Below, piece after piece: positions 43,697 to 53,093 of a stretch of DNA of 64,000 nt. Position 1 is the stretch's first letter, and the number at the start of each line of letters is the position of its first letter. A program made the translations under genes and the position numbers. Source of the stretch: Archangium lansingense (GTDB lineage Bacteria > Myxococcota > Myxococcia > Myxococcales > Myxococcaceae). The notes under the pieces were generated by a model, which saw only the letters and a program-made list of their open reading frames with translations, was not told the origin of the DNA and did no database searches. The stretch is from assembly GCF_026626635.1 (NCBI RefSeq), contig NZ_JAPNKA010000001.1, positions 3,596,001 through 3,660,000 on the forward strand. Direction: 5' to 3'.

Positions 43697-43730
43697 TAAA
43701 GCCAGACGAAAAGCCTTCAGTCTGGCTTTA
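43697..43730. promoter_or_regulatory. 11-bp hairpin upstream of the LVIVD lipoprotein gene
   Basis: TAAAGCCAGAC, twelve bases, GTCTGGCTTTA: a perfect stem in a short AT-richer patch, 96 bases upstream of the minus-strand ATG. It could be an operator or an mRNA leader structure, or the terminator of something lost. No U-tract. Confidence 0.4.
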
Positions 43731-43923
43731 CCGGGAGGCGTCGGGACGGAAGCGCGTATAGGCGGGATGGGGGCCGTGTTGAGGGATCGTTCCAGCGGCT
43801 GATCACACCTGGGCTTTCCATGCGGCCTCACTCGGAGTGTGTTCAGAGCCGCACTCTAGCGCTTCGCGCACCGCTGGCCACTCCATGTCAGGGACGGCTG
43901 CTACGCGTCGTGGGTAAGCCTCC

Positions 43924-44235
43924 ATGCCGGCCTCCACGAAGGGGGACTGTGACTACACCGCCTACAACTGGCCGCACGGCCTGGGCGCGGGCAACAAGAA
44001 CTTCATGGATGACGTGGCGTTCTTCCTCTCACGCATGGACCTGCGCGACGACATGTTCGGCAACCAGAAGCTGCGCACGTATGTCATTGGCTACGGCGAC
44101 AGCAGCCCCATGCTCCAGAGCATGGCGATGGCGGGGGAGGGCGCGTTCTACCGCGCGAACAGCCCGGCCGAGCTGCGAGACGCCCTTCTGAGCGTCATTG
44201 GCGAGAGTCCGGCTCCCGCCAGCTCCACGCCTTGA
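43924..44235 (+). pseudogene. Fragment of a von Willebrand factor A-domain protein
   Basis: 103 codons: FMDDVAFFLSRMDLRDDMFG, then KLRTYVIGYGDSSPMLQSMA and YRANSPAELRDALLSVIGES. This is the last part of a VWA domain of the kind found in PilY1/TadG-like envelope proteins (VIGYG strand, then the AxxGxFY region). The MIDAS-bearing first half is missing. The upstream 43820-43923 has no consistent coding frame. Confidence 0.6.
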
Positions 44236-44426
44236 CGAAGTGTCCGCGGGACCGTGCAACCGCGCTACGACGGCACCGGGGTGATGAGCCTCGGGCCGCT
44301 ATGACGACTTCGAGCCCTCCATCTCGTTCCCCGAGCTGCTCGGAGCGGTCCATGCGCGGGCTCGTCAGGAATACCGGCCGGCCAGCGTCCTGTCGCGAGC
44401 CAACCCCTTCCGGAAAGCAGGTTCCG

Positions 44427-45332
44427 TTGAATCTCGCCTCTTCGCTCCGTCTCCAGCTTGGACTGTTCCTCCTTCTGTGTACGGCGGGGTCTTCCCTGTC
44501 CGCTCACGCCGGCCCCAGTACTCCTTCCGAGTCCCTTTTCACCGGATGTACCGCGGAGTTGCTCGGGACCGAGGGGTGGAACTACGAGTGCCGCGGCTTC
44601 AGCGCCATCATCTCCGACCACCCGGGTGTCTCCGCCGAGAGCCTGTGGGAGAGCAGCCGCCGTACCTTCGAGGGGCAAGCTGCGGGCCGGATGAAATTCG
44701 AGGAAGAGTCGGTGACGCTGGCGGGCCGGAAGGCTCGCATCTTGCGCATGAGCGCGAAGGCGTCGGAGGACCAGGAGAAGTCGTCGTTCGCGGTCCTGTC
44801 GGTGGAGGGAAAGGGAGGGCGGCGCGTCCTCTGCAAGGCGGCCTTGGAACAGCAGGCGCTCTGTGGGCGTGTGCTGGAGAAGCTCGCGGGCAACGGCTGG
44901 AGGGCCGCACCCGAGGCAGGGGTCACCGTGAAGCAATCGGAGGCGGTGCTCGCGGGCCGGGAGCTCTCCGCGCCTGCCGGATGCAAGCTCCTGGCGGGTG
45001 ACGGCGACGGACGGATCGAGTGCGGTGACGGCTCACGGCTCGACTGGACTCATCTCCCCGAGGCTTCCCGCCTGAAGACGTTCGTGCGGAATGGCGTGGA
45101 GACGTTCAAGGACATCGTCCGGGTTCCGTATGTGGAATTACGCATCCCTTGTGCCATCGATGGCGTCAGGACGGAGTGCACGCACCTGCGCATGCTCGAC
45201 CCCGCAGGACGGCGTGATGTGTATTTCGGGGCCACCGAGGTGCGAGGCGTGGCGACCTACATCTCGTGCATCTCCGGCGGCTCCTCACGGGAGTTGCCCC
45301 AGGCCTGCCAGCAGGTGCTGAGCTTTCGCTGA
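44427..45332 (+). CDS. Exported protein of unknown function
   Basis: 301 residues from TTG 44427 (weak purine-rich ribosome site GGAAAG). Earlier in-frame starts would put a non-hydrophobic leader before the signal peptide. The signal (LGLFLLLCTAGSSLSAHA) is clear. The mature protein has eight or more cysteines, spaced as pairs (FTGCTAELLGTEGWNYEC), and alpha/beta composition. A tandem repeat begins five bases after the stop. No family was recognised. Confidence 0.75.
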   Translation: MNLASSLRLQLGLFLLLCTAGSSLSAHAGPSTPSESLFTGCTAELLGTEGWNYECRGFSAIISDHPGVSAESLWESSRRTFEGQAAGRMKFEEESVTLAGRKARILRMSAKASEDQEKSSFAVLSVEGKGGRRVLCKAALEQQALCGRVLEKLAGNGWRAAPEAGVTVKQSEAVLAGRELSAPAGCKLLAGDGDGRIECGDGSRLDWTHLPEASRLKTFVRNGVETFKDIVRVPYVELRIPCAIDGVRTECTHLRMLDPAGRRDVYFGATEVRGVATYISCISGGSSRELPQACQQVLSFR

Positions 45333-45336
45333 GCCC

Positions 45337-45392
45337 CTGGGAAGGTGTCCCCTGGGAAGGTGTCTGGGAAGGTGTCAGACGATTCGTAGGAG
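45337..45392. repeat. GAAGGTGTC-type repeat, copy 4: three 12-bp units plus tail
   Basis: Units CTGGGAAGGTGT at 45337-45348, 45352-45363 and 45364-45375, with three extra C's between the first two, then the tail CAGACGATTCGTAGGAG, identical to the copy at 41919-41983. It starts five bases after a stop codon. On the minus strand the tail supplies the last codons (LLRIV, stop) of a short frame at 45375-45746. Confidence 0.8.
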
Positions 45393-45746
45393 ACGAGGTG
45401 TCAAAGCCCCGAGGCTGTCGCCCTGCGAGAGCGCGGTCGCGACGTTGTGTCCGGAGTATCCATTCTGATTGGTGCCCATGCCACCGGAATTGTTGGTCGT
45501 CCCCTTGGCCACGAGCACGCGGCTCGTCGGGCTGTAGAGAATCGAACTCAGGAAGTTCGCACGGGAGTCCAGGTTCCCGACGGAGCAGCCATTGCTCCAG
45601 AAGAAGAGGAGCCTCTTCCGCAGTTGCAGGGCCACGCGGCCAGGCTCCTGTGCCTCATCCGGGACGCGCAGTCGAAACGGGCCCTGGAGGGACTTCGCCA
45701 TCGCTACCCCTGCCGCCGCTGGATCCACGGGATTGGTGATGCCCAT
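45375..45746 (-). pseudogene. Fragment, possibly of a C25/gingipain-like protein
   Basis: Up to 123 codons; no ribosome site. The middle (LLFFWSNGCSVGNLDSRANF, then SPTSRVLVAKGTTNNSGGMG) recalls the catalytic-cysteine region of C25-type peptidases (SNGC followed by a G-rich loop). The family match is uncertain. The frame ends inside the dispersed repeat (LLRIV, stop), so the true C-terminus was probably replaced by the repeat. Confidence 0.35.
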
Positions 45747-46055
45747 TTATGGCGCGGTGAGTGAGATCAGGCCACTGTATTGCGCGATCGGCTGGCTCGT
45801 CCGCTCGTCGGCGGGCCTCAAGGTGATGTCGGACACGGCTCACGACTTCATGGAGCGGATCAACCGCGAGACCGTCGACAGTGCTCCTCTCTACGAGAGG
45901 GCGAGCGAGCACTGCCAGCTCAACGACTGCTCCACCGAAAGCCCCCGGTAATCCGGCGAGGACCCGGGCACTGACCCGTGGCCATCTTCACCGCCGGCCT
46001 GCGCAGCCCGCAGGTCTCTCGCGTGTTCGGATCCGCGGGCTCACTCATGGACGCG
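45747..46055. other. Region with an unassigned plus-strand remnant
   Basis: About 70 codons on the plus strand ending at 45951 (VSEIRPLYCAIGWLVRSSAG, then DFMERINRETVDSAPLYERA) have protein-like composition but no start and no recognised family. The rest shows nothing. Confidence 0.3.
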
Positions 46056-47252
46056 TCACTTCAGCAGGTTGAGGAAGGTGTTGATGACGATGGCATTGGT
46101 GAAATCGATGAAGAATGCCCCCACCATGGGCACGATGAGGAAGGCGCGCGGAGCAGGGCCATACTTCTGGACCAGCGCCCCCATGTTCGCGACGGCGTTC
46201 GCAGTGGTGCCGAGCATGAACCCGCACAGACCGGCACCCATCACCGCAGAGTCATAGTCTCTGCCCATCAGGCGGAACATCGGCCACACACAGACCGCGG
46301 CAACGAGGACCACCTGCACTGCCACGAGGACCAGAATGGGCAGCGCGACCGAAGCAAGCTTCCCCAGATCCAGCGTCATCAGCGCCATAGTGATGAACAG
46401 GGAGAGCGCCACGGCACCGATCTCCTCGAGGGCCTGGCCTGAGAGCCGCAACCACCGCGTCCGGTCATCGAGGTTGCGGAGGAAGGCCGCTGCCAGCATC
46501 GCACCGATGTAACTCGGGAGCGTCACCTCGAGCGCGGTGAAGCCCCGGCTGATCCATTCACCCGCCCAGAGGACCGCCAGCATGATCACCACGTGCTTCA
46601 GGAGGTCCTGAGCGTCAGCCCCACCGCTGGAACTCGAGACAGCGGTCGTCTCGTCAGGCGTCGCGGCCGGGCGTGGGGGAGCCGAGGAGCGCAGCGAGTT
46701 TCGCCGGATGAGCCAGGTCCCCACGGGTCCTCCGACCAGCCCACCGGAGATGATGCCCAACATGGCCGCGGCGATGGCGATGGCGGATGCGCCAGTCACC
46801 CCCGCCTGCTCGAAGAGTGGCGCAAAGGCGAGTCCGGTGGCTGGCCCACCTGTCAGCGTCACGGAGCCTGCGAGCACGCCGAAGAGGGGATGAACTCCGA
46901 GCGGATACGACAGGGCCACCCCTACGGCGTTCTGCACGATGGCAAGCAGGGTGGAAGCGACGAAGAAGATGACGACGTGAGGCCCTCCCATTCGGAGCAG
47001 CGAGAGAGACGCGGCGAACCCGATGCTCGCGAAGAAGGCGATCATCAGCGGGCTCTGGAGCGTGGTGTCGAACGTGAGGGTCGTATCGCCAGCGCTCCGG
47101 GCGGCGGTCAGCGCGGTGGCCACCAGCAGGCCGCCAATCACCGGAGCCGGGATGTTGTACCGGGAGAGCACTGGGATGAGCCGGCGCACTCCGGCACCGA
47201 TGTAGAGCGCGATCCCGGCGAAGGCCAGGGTCTCGACGAGGGTGAGCTTCAT
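46056..47252 (-). CDS. gltS: Sodium/glutamate symporter
   Basis: 398 residues from ATG 47252. Polytopic membrane protein of the ESS (GltS) family, with about ten membrane helices in two inverted halves. Both re-entrant signature loops are visible: GSVTLTGGPATGLAFAP in the first half and GLCGFMLGTTANAVANMGAL in the second. A 30-residue hydrophilic loop in the middle (PRPAATPDETTAVSSSSGGA) separates the halves. It couples glutamate uptake to sodium. It is monocistronic here and convergent with fragments only. Confidence 0.93.
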   Translation of the reverse strand: MKLTLVETLAFAGIALYIGAGVRRLIPVLSRYNIPAPVIGGLLVATALTAARSAGDTTLTFDTTLQSPLMIAFFASIGFAASLSLLRMGGPHVVIFFVASTLLAIVQNAVGVALSYPLGVHPLFGVLAGSVTLTGGPATGLAFAPLFEQAGVTGASAIAIAAAMLGIISGGLVGGPVGTWLIRRNSLRSSAPPRPAATPDETTAVSSSSGGADAQDLLKHVVIMLAVLWAGEWISRGFTALEVTLPSYIGAMLAAAFLRNLDDRTRWLRLSGQALEEIGAVALSLFITMALMTLDLGKLASVALPILVLVAVQVVLVAAVCVWPMFRLMGRDYDSAVMGAGLCGFMLGTTANAVANMGALVQKYGPAPRAFLIVPMVGAFFIDFTNAIVINTFLNLLK

Positions 47253-47463
47253 GAGCGCCGAAACATAGTCGAGACAGCGCTCGCGGGACTGGAAAGCCGC
47301 AGCGGCTCCACGGTGGTGAAGAAGTACGGCCCGGGGGAATGGCCAGTGCGGAGGAGGGGAGGGTGGCGCTTGAGGCAGCGACCAGGAAGGAGCCGACCGC
47401 CGATATGCGCGTCCGGGTGAGGGATTTCATTGGCAATACCTCACTCAGGAGCAACTCCACCTC

Positions 47464-50400
47464 ATGAAGACGTGTTGCTGGACGCCGTTGCGGTTCATGC
47501 TGTCTGTTCTGACCTTCTGCGCCATGGCCTGCCACTCGGAGGAGATGCCCGAGCAGGCGCCGCCCGCGAGTGGGGCGGTGAGCGCGCCCTTCGATGTCGG
47601 CGCCGTGATGCGGCAGGTGCACTTCGCCTATACCCCAGAGAGCCAGGGCTGGCGTGGCGGGCACTCGACCTATGCGGTGCGTGCTAGCGCCGAGGGGCTC
47701 ACGCTGACCACCGCGAAGCCTGCCGGGAGTGCGCGGGCCCACGCGCCGGCCCGAGAGGAGGCAACGCTGGAGCTGGGCAGGGCTCTACTGATGCGAGGGG
47801 AGAGGGCGCTGGGAGGGCCCACCTCCGAGGGGCGTGTGGAAAAGGACGGCCATCTGGCGCTGGCGCGAGAGGACGGCATCGTTGAGCACCTGCGCAACGC
47901 CGAGGAGGGCGTGGAGCAGTCCTGGACCTTCCAACGGGCACCGGAAGGACAGGGGAACCTGCGGGTGCGCATCCCCCTGGCGGGGCTGTCCTTCTCGGGA
48001 GCGACGGCGAGCGGTCTGCACTTCGCGGACGCGCGCTCAGGGCTGGGCTTCCGCTATGGCCAGGTCACGTGGGTGGATGCCACTGGCCGGCGCACGGAGC
48101 TGAAAGCCACCTACGAGGCGAGCCACCTGCTGCTGAGCGTGCCGCAGGAGCTCGTCGAGGCGAGCACCTACCCGGCTTCGCTCGCCCCAGTCATCTCCCC
48201 CGAGCTCGGAACGGACGAGCCGGTGGTGACTCCGGCTCCGGGCAATCAGGTGCAGCCCGCGGTGGCTTCCGATGGAATGGACTACCTCGTCATCTGGCAG
48301 GACTACCGCCTCGGTGACAACGTCTCGCGCATCTACGGGACGCGCGTGACGCCGATGGGCATCCTGGTGGACCCCTCGGGCCTGAGGATTGGCACCGCAT
48401 CCGGGACGGGGCGTCATGAGTCCCCGGCGGTGGCCTACAACGGGAGGGAATACCTCGTCGTCTGGGCGGACTTCACGGATGACCTGAACGCGAACATCCT
48501 CGGCGCGCGGGTTTCGACTCGGGGGAGCGTGGTGGACTCGACGCCCCTGGCCATCAGCACCGCTGGCGGCCATCAGACCTCTCCGGCGGTGGTGGCCGGC
48601 ATGGACAACTGGTTCGTCGTCTGGGAAGACGCCCGCGGCGCCGAATCGATGGACATCTATGGCGCACGTGTGATGCAGGACGGCCAGGTGGCGGACCCCG
48701 AGGGCATCGCCATTGGCACCGGTGCGGCAGCCCAGCGCCACCCGGCGGTGACCTTCAACGACACGAGCTGGTTGACCGTCTGGATGGATGAGGGCTCCGA
48801 TTCCACCGGTGACATCCGCGGCGCGCGTGTGTCGACGGAGGGCGTGGTGCTGGACTCCCCAGCGCTGGTGATTGCCGCGGCGGCCGGCGCACAGCGCTCT
48901 CCGAGGGTGGCCTCACGCTATGGGTCCTCGCTCGTGGTGTGGGAGGACTCACGCCAAGGCAGCGATACGGATATCTACGGCGCGCGCGTGACGCAGCAGG
49001 GCGTGGTGCTGGATGCGTCGGCGCTCGTCATCAGCTCCGCTCCGAACAGCCAGTACGCGCCCGTGGTGGCCGCGAGCCCCAATGAATTCCTGGTCGTCTG
49101 GGAGGAGCTCGGCAGTGGGGAGTGGAACCTCCAGGGCACGCGCGTGATGTACGACGGCAGTGTGCAGGCGCCGGCCATCGTCGTCAGCGCGGCGGCCGGC
49201 ACCCAGTCCTCGCCGGCCGTGGCCACCAACGGCAACGAGTTCCTCGTCGTCTGGAGCAACCAGCGCATGGGCGACCCCGAGACGGACATCCAGGGCGCGC
49301 TGGTGCGCATGGGGAGCGTGTCCCCGCCGGTGGAGCTGAGCCTGGATGAGGGGAGCGCATCGGCCGCCAACGAGGGCAATGTGAAGGTGGCCTCCAACGG
49401 CGCGGACTACCTCCTCGTCTGGGAGCCCCAGCGAAGCTCCACCGCGCACATCTGCGCCGCCCGCGTGTCGAGCACGGGCGAGGTGCTGGACCCATCGGGC
49501 ATCACCCTCAGCTCCGCGGGCTCATGGCAGCGCACTCCCGCGGTGGCTTCGGATGGGGTGGACTGGCTCGTCGTCTGGGTGGATGATCGCAGTGGCGACT
49601 TGCCGGATATCTACGGTACGCGCGTGTCGAGCACGGGCGAGGTGCTGGACCCCCTGGGCGTGGCCATCCGCGCCACCGCGGCGTCGGAGTCGGCTCCCGC
49701 CGTGGCCTCCAATGGCAATGGCTATCTCGTCGTCTGGTCCGCGCCCGGCTCCGATGGCTCGATGGACGTCCTGGGGGCGCGGGTGACGAGCCAGGGCCAG
49801 GTGCTAGATACCTCCGCGCTGAGCGTGGCCATCGCCCCCCGCGGGCAGGCAGCCCCGCAGGTGGCCTCCAATGGCGCGGACTACCTCGTGGTATGGGTGG
49901 ACGGGCGCCAGGGCATCCATCCAGACATCTACGGCACGCGCGTGACGGCGGGGGGAGCGGTGCTGGAGGCATCAGGGCTCATCATCAACGCCGCTCCGGG
50001 CTCCCAGTACATGCCCGTGCTGGCGTCCAACGGCGATGGCTGGCTCGTCGTCTGGGCACACGTCGGGAGCCGTTATGAGATGCGTGGGACGCGGGTGACG
50101 AGCGCCGGCCAGGTTCTCGACACCTCGGGCTTCGCCATCGGCTTTCGGACCCAGTCACAGTCCTACCCGGCAGTGGCTTCCGATGGCCTGGACTACCTGG
50201 TCGTCTGGAATGAGTCCAGCGGCGGCCAGGCGGACGTCTACGGAGCGCGCGTGTCGGCCATGGGCCAGGTCCTCGACTCGACGGGCTTCCCACTCTCCAA
50301 CGCGTCCTACGGGGAAGCGCACCCCTCGATTGCCTCCGCGGGCCCCTCGGGCTACCTCGTGGCCTACTCGCGCGTCGAGGACGGCAAGCCCCAGCGCACC

Positions 50401-50466
50401 CGTGCACGGCTCGTCTCCTTCGGGCAGCCGGTGTCCGTCTCCCTGGCCACCATGAGCTCGCGTTGA
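47464..50466 (+). CDS. Lipoprotein with 14 propeller repeats
   Basis: 1000 residues from ATG 47464. The signal (LSVLTFCAMAC) ends at a probable lipid-attached Cys. Residues 30-255 form an N-terminal beta domain. From about residue 270 to the end there are 14 repeats of roughly 53 residues, each with the core YLVVWxDxRxGxxDIYGxRV followed by a V/LD-S/T-G turn; the last is degenerate. Fourteen units suit two seven-bladed propellers. It is a surface protein, probably for binding. The gene ends 13 bases from the stop of the convergent frameshifted gene. Confidence 0.88.
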   Translation: MKTCCWTPLRFMLSVLTFCAMACHSEEMPEQAPPASGAVSAPFDVGAVMRQVHFAYTPESQGWRGGHSTYAVRASAEGLTLTTAKPAGSARAHAPAREEATLELGRALLMRGERALGGPTSEGRVEKDGHLALAREDGIVEHLRNAEEGVEQSWTFQRAPEGQGNLRVRIPLAGLSFSGATASGLHFADARSGLGFRYGQVTWVDATGRRTELKATYEASHLLLSVPQELVEASTYPASLAPVISPELGTDEPVVTPAPGNQVQPAVASDGMDYLVIWQDYRLGDNVSRIYGTRVTPMGILVDPSGLRIGTASGTGRHESPAVAYNGREYLVVWADFTDDLNANILGARVSTRGSVVDSTPLAISTAGGHQTSPAVVAGMDNWFVVWEDARGAESMDIYGARVMQDGQVADPEGIAIGTGAAAQRHPAVTFNDTSWLTVWMDEGSDSTGDIRGARVSTEGVVLDSPALVIAAAAGAQRSPRVASRYGSSLVVWEDSRQGSDTDIYGARVTQQGVVLDASALVISSAPNSQYAPVVAASPNEFLVVWEELGSGEWNLQGTRVMYDGSVQAPAIVVSAAAGTQSSPAVATNGNEFLVVWSNQRMGDPETDIQGALVRMGSVSPPVELSLDEGSASAANEGNVKVASNGADYLLVWEPQRSSTAHICAARVSSTGEVLDPSGITLSSAGSWQRTPAVASDGVDWLVVWVDDRSGDLPDIYGTRVSSTGEVLDPLGVAIRATAASESAPAVASNGNGYLVVWSAPGSDGSMDVLGARVTSQGQVLDTSALSVAIAPRGQAAPQVASNGADYLVVWVDGRQGIHPDIYGTRVTAGGAVLEASGLIINAAPGSQYMPVLASNGDGWLVVWAHVGSRYEMRGTRVTSAGQVLDTSGFAIGFRTQSQSYPAVASDGLDYLVVWNESSGGQADVYGARVSAMGQVLDSTGFPLSNASYGEAHPSIASAGPSGYLVAYSRVEDGKPQRTRARLVSFGQPVSVSLATMSSR

Positions 50467-50479
50467 GCAGCCGCTTCCG

Positions 50480-51711
50480 CTAGAGCCCGCGCTTCTGCAA
50501 CTGCGCGAGGCTCAGCCCCTGCGCCCTCCAATGCCGCAGCTGGCCGAGGGACCACTGGTATTCCCCCTCACTGAAGAGGCCCTGCTCGACGGCGGCGGCA
50601 TACCAGGTCGCGGCATCCTCATAGCGCTGCTCGGCCTGGGCCTTGAGTGCGAGAAAGAAGGGCAGCTCCTGCTGCTGGTCCGGCTGCCTCGCCAAGGCCA
50701 GCACCTCCTCCTCCCGATGAACTGCTCTTCCGGGTGCGTGCCCTTCAGCAGCAGCCTCGGCGCCACCACGTGGAGCCCCATCCCGAGTTGCTGGGCGGAC
50801 AGCCGGCTGGAGCGCACCGCTCGCTGCACGCGCCCCATCCGCGCCAGCCGACGCACCCAGAGATGGCTGGCCACTCCCGCCCCCGCGTCGCGCTCCGCGA
50901 GAGCCTCGAGGACATCGTCCTCCTGGAGCAGGAAGGCGCGGGCCGCACCTCCGGATGGAAGCGCCGATGCGAGCTTGCGCGCGGTACGCTCGTACCCCAG
51001 GACATACGCGAGCAGCGCACGCTCCTCGGTGAGGGCCGCCGAAGTCGTCGCACGCCCCAGCGCCAGCAGCGCCAGGGCCCGGGCTGGGACGGCATCGGCG
51101 GTTTCGGTCAGGTCCGAGAGCTGGAGCGCCAGGGCCACCGTGGCCCGAGCGGCGCCCACGAGCGTGGCGGGGCTGCGCCTACCGCGGGACCAGGCTTCGT
51201 CGAGCTCGCGCAGGGTCTCCAGGGTCTCACGGCCCATGGGAAGCGGCGACGCGCTGGGGGGGAGGGGGCCCTCCTTCAGCTCCAGCCGTTTCACGCCCAG
51301 TTGGTGGGCGCGTGCCTCCAGGTGAGACAGGGCATCAGCGAAGTCGGGGAACGCTGGGAGCCCTCCCACCTCCTTCCCCTCCACCTGGAGCACCCACCTG
51401 CCCTCATGGAAGCGGGCATTCACGGAGGTTGATGCGCTGCCCCCCAGAAGGCGCTCGAGCTCGGAGATGGCTCGCAAGAAGCGCGCGTCCGGCTTGCCGC
51501 GGAAGGACTCCTCGTACGCGGCCCGGAACGAGGGGAGGCCCTGGAGCCGGATGGGCGGGTCGCGCGGGAGCGGCATGGGCATGCCGGGCAGAGGAACGGT
51601 GGGAAGCGCGGACGGCGCGGGAGCGAGCGCCTGGCCGGAATAGACGAGGGCGCAGGCCAGCAGGAGGGTCAGCAACAGCAGCAGCCGCGGCCGCGGAGAG
51701 AGGGCGGGCAT
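50480..51711 (-). pseudogene. Exported or anchored protein, single frameshift near the 3' end
   Basis: From ATG 51711 with an N-terminal membrane anchor (LLLLLTLLLACALVYSG), then a helical protein of about 330 residues (TLETLRELDEAWSRGRRSPA). Near 50705-50725 sense moves to another frame, which continues EVLALARQPDQQQELPFFLA and SEGEYQWSLGQLRHWRAQGL to the stop at 50480. The switch point is the run GGGAGGAGGAGG (minus strand), so a one-base slip is likely, real or from sequencing. It is divergent from the ECF sigma gene by 99 bases and could be its target. Family unknown. Confidence 0.7.
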
Positions 51712-51810
51712 CGGCTCCTCCTCTCAGAATCCAGGACACGAGCGCAACCCCCACGGAGTGAGCGCTTTTTTCCACATCGCGGCCGATATCTCTTCCCCCC
51801 TTGCGGATTC

Positions 51811-52455
51811 ATGCCTCCGTTGCCCCGGAGGTCGCCGTCCGTGCAGAATGCCCTGACACTCAGATTGTTCCGATCGCCCCGCATTCAGGTGAAGGAGAAG
51901 GACCGCGGCAACGCGGACGTGGCGGCACGGGCCCTGGCGGGAGACCGTGAGGCCTGGGGCGAGCTCATCCAGCGCCACAGCCATGAGGTGCTCGTCTTCC
52001 TGCTGGCACGGGGCGTCCGGGTGGACCGGGCCCAGGAGCTGATGCAGGAGACGTGGGCCACGCTGCTCGCCCAGCAAGAACGCGGCAAGCTCCAGCAGCT
52101 GCGGCTGCCCGGCATTGCCCTCACCCAGGCCCACTTCCTGCTTCTGCACGAGGTTCGCCGCCGGCCCGAGCGCTTCGCCAGCCTGGAGGACTTGAAGGTC
52201 GAGGTGCTGGAGGATGCTACCCCTTCCCCCGAGGCGCAGCTGCTGTCCAGGCAGGAGTTGGAGCGGGCCCGTGCCCTGCTCGAGCAATGCTCCCCCTCTG
52301 GCCAGCGCGTCTTCCAGCTCGTCTTCGGTCGTCCCGACCTGAGCCATGCGGAAGTCGCCGAACATGTGGGACTCTCCGTGCAGCGTGTGCGGCAGATTCT
52401 CTGGGAAATCCGCAGCCGCCTGCGCCAGCTGCTGGAGGAGGACCGCCATGAGTGA
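51811..52455 (+). CDS. ECF-type RNA polymerase sigma factor
   Basis: 214 residues from ATG 51811. Region 2 (AGDREAWGELIQRHSHEVLV, then RVDRAQELMQETWATLLAQQ) and region 4 (LSHAEVAEHVGLSVQRVRQI) are both present; the linker is longer than usual. An N-terminal extension of about 30 residues (NALTLRLFRSPRIQ) precedes region 2. The next gene, overlapping by eight bases, encodes its probable membrane anti-sigma factor. It probably directs its own operon and perhaps the divergent gene at 50480-51711. Confidence 0.88.
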   Translation: MPPLPRRSPSVQNALTLRLFRSPRIQVKEKDRGNADVAARALAGDREAWGELIQRHSHEVLVFLLARGVRVDRAQELMQETWATLLAQQERGKLQQLRLPGIALTQAHFLLLHEVRRRPERFASLEDLKVEVLEDATPSPEAQLLSRQELERARALLEQCSPSGQRVFQLVFGRPDLSHAEVAEHVGLSVQRVRQILWEIRSRLRQLLEEDRHE

Positions 52456-52954
52456 GCAGCCCCACCTCACGGCCGAGATGGCCGCTCAGTACCTGCATGG
52501 CCTCCTCGAGCCACAGCAGCGGTCCTTCTTCGAGGCGCACGCCTCCCAGTGTGACGCGTGCGCGCGGGTGCTCCAGCGGGAGGCGCTCGCGGAGGTGAAG
52601 CTGCGCGGGCTGGCCCGAAGCGAGCCTTCCGCCCCCAAGCGGCTGCTGGCGCGCTCCAAGCCGCGGCTGCTGCTGGCCGTGGCCGGGCTGGCGGCGGCTG
52701 CTCTGGCGTTGTTGTTGCTGCGCTTCCAGGTGTTTCACCCTGCATCCTCCACTCAGCCCACGGGGGCGGGCACGGAGGTAGCGGACCAGGTCATCCAGTG
52801 TCTGTCCGGGGACAACCGATCCGCTTGTCCTCCCGCCGCCCCGTACCCGGACTCCTCCAAGAGGAACTCGCCACCCTCCCGGGACAAGGCGGAAGCCCAG
52901 CTGAGAGAGGTGCCCTCGGACAAGCCTCTCGCCCCTGCGGACGAATACGACTGA
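52448..52954 (+). CDS. ZAS-type anti-sigma factor
   Basis: 168 residues from ATG 52448, overlapping the sigma gene. The N-terminal zinc anti-sigma motif HxxxCxxC is intact (FEAHASQCDACAR), preceded by helix LTAEMAAQYLHGLL. One membrane helix follows at about residues 76-96 (LLLAVAGLAAAALALLLLRF). The remaining 70 residues lie in the periplasm and are Ser/Pro/Glu-rich and probably unstructured. It holds the sigma factor at the membrane until a signal releases it. Confidence 0.88.
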   Translation: MSEQPHLTAEMAAQYLHGLLEPQQRSFFEAHASQCDACARVLQREALAEVKLRGLARSEPSAPKRLLARSKPRLLLAVAGLAAAALALLLLRFQVFHPASSTQPTGAGTEVADQVIQCLSGDNRSACPPAAPYPDSSKRNSPPSRDKAEAQLREVPSDKPLAPADEYD

Positions 52955-53093
52955 CGCGACCCCTGTGAACATGCCGCCGCTGGGACGGTAATCCGGAGCC
53001 CTGGCCGATTTGTGGTGTGGGCCTAGGCGTCTTGCCTCATACCCGTCGAGTGGCCGCGAGGGTCGCGAGGAGGAGGAGCAAGGGGCTGCGAGA

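Noticed and set aside
47464..50466. DNA-level tandem repeat or CRISPR-like array
   Set aside because: The periodicity is at protein level (about 53 codons); DNA units diverge and there are no identical spaced repeats.
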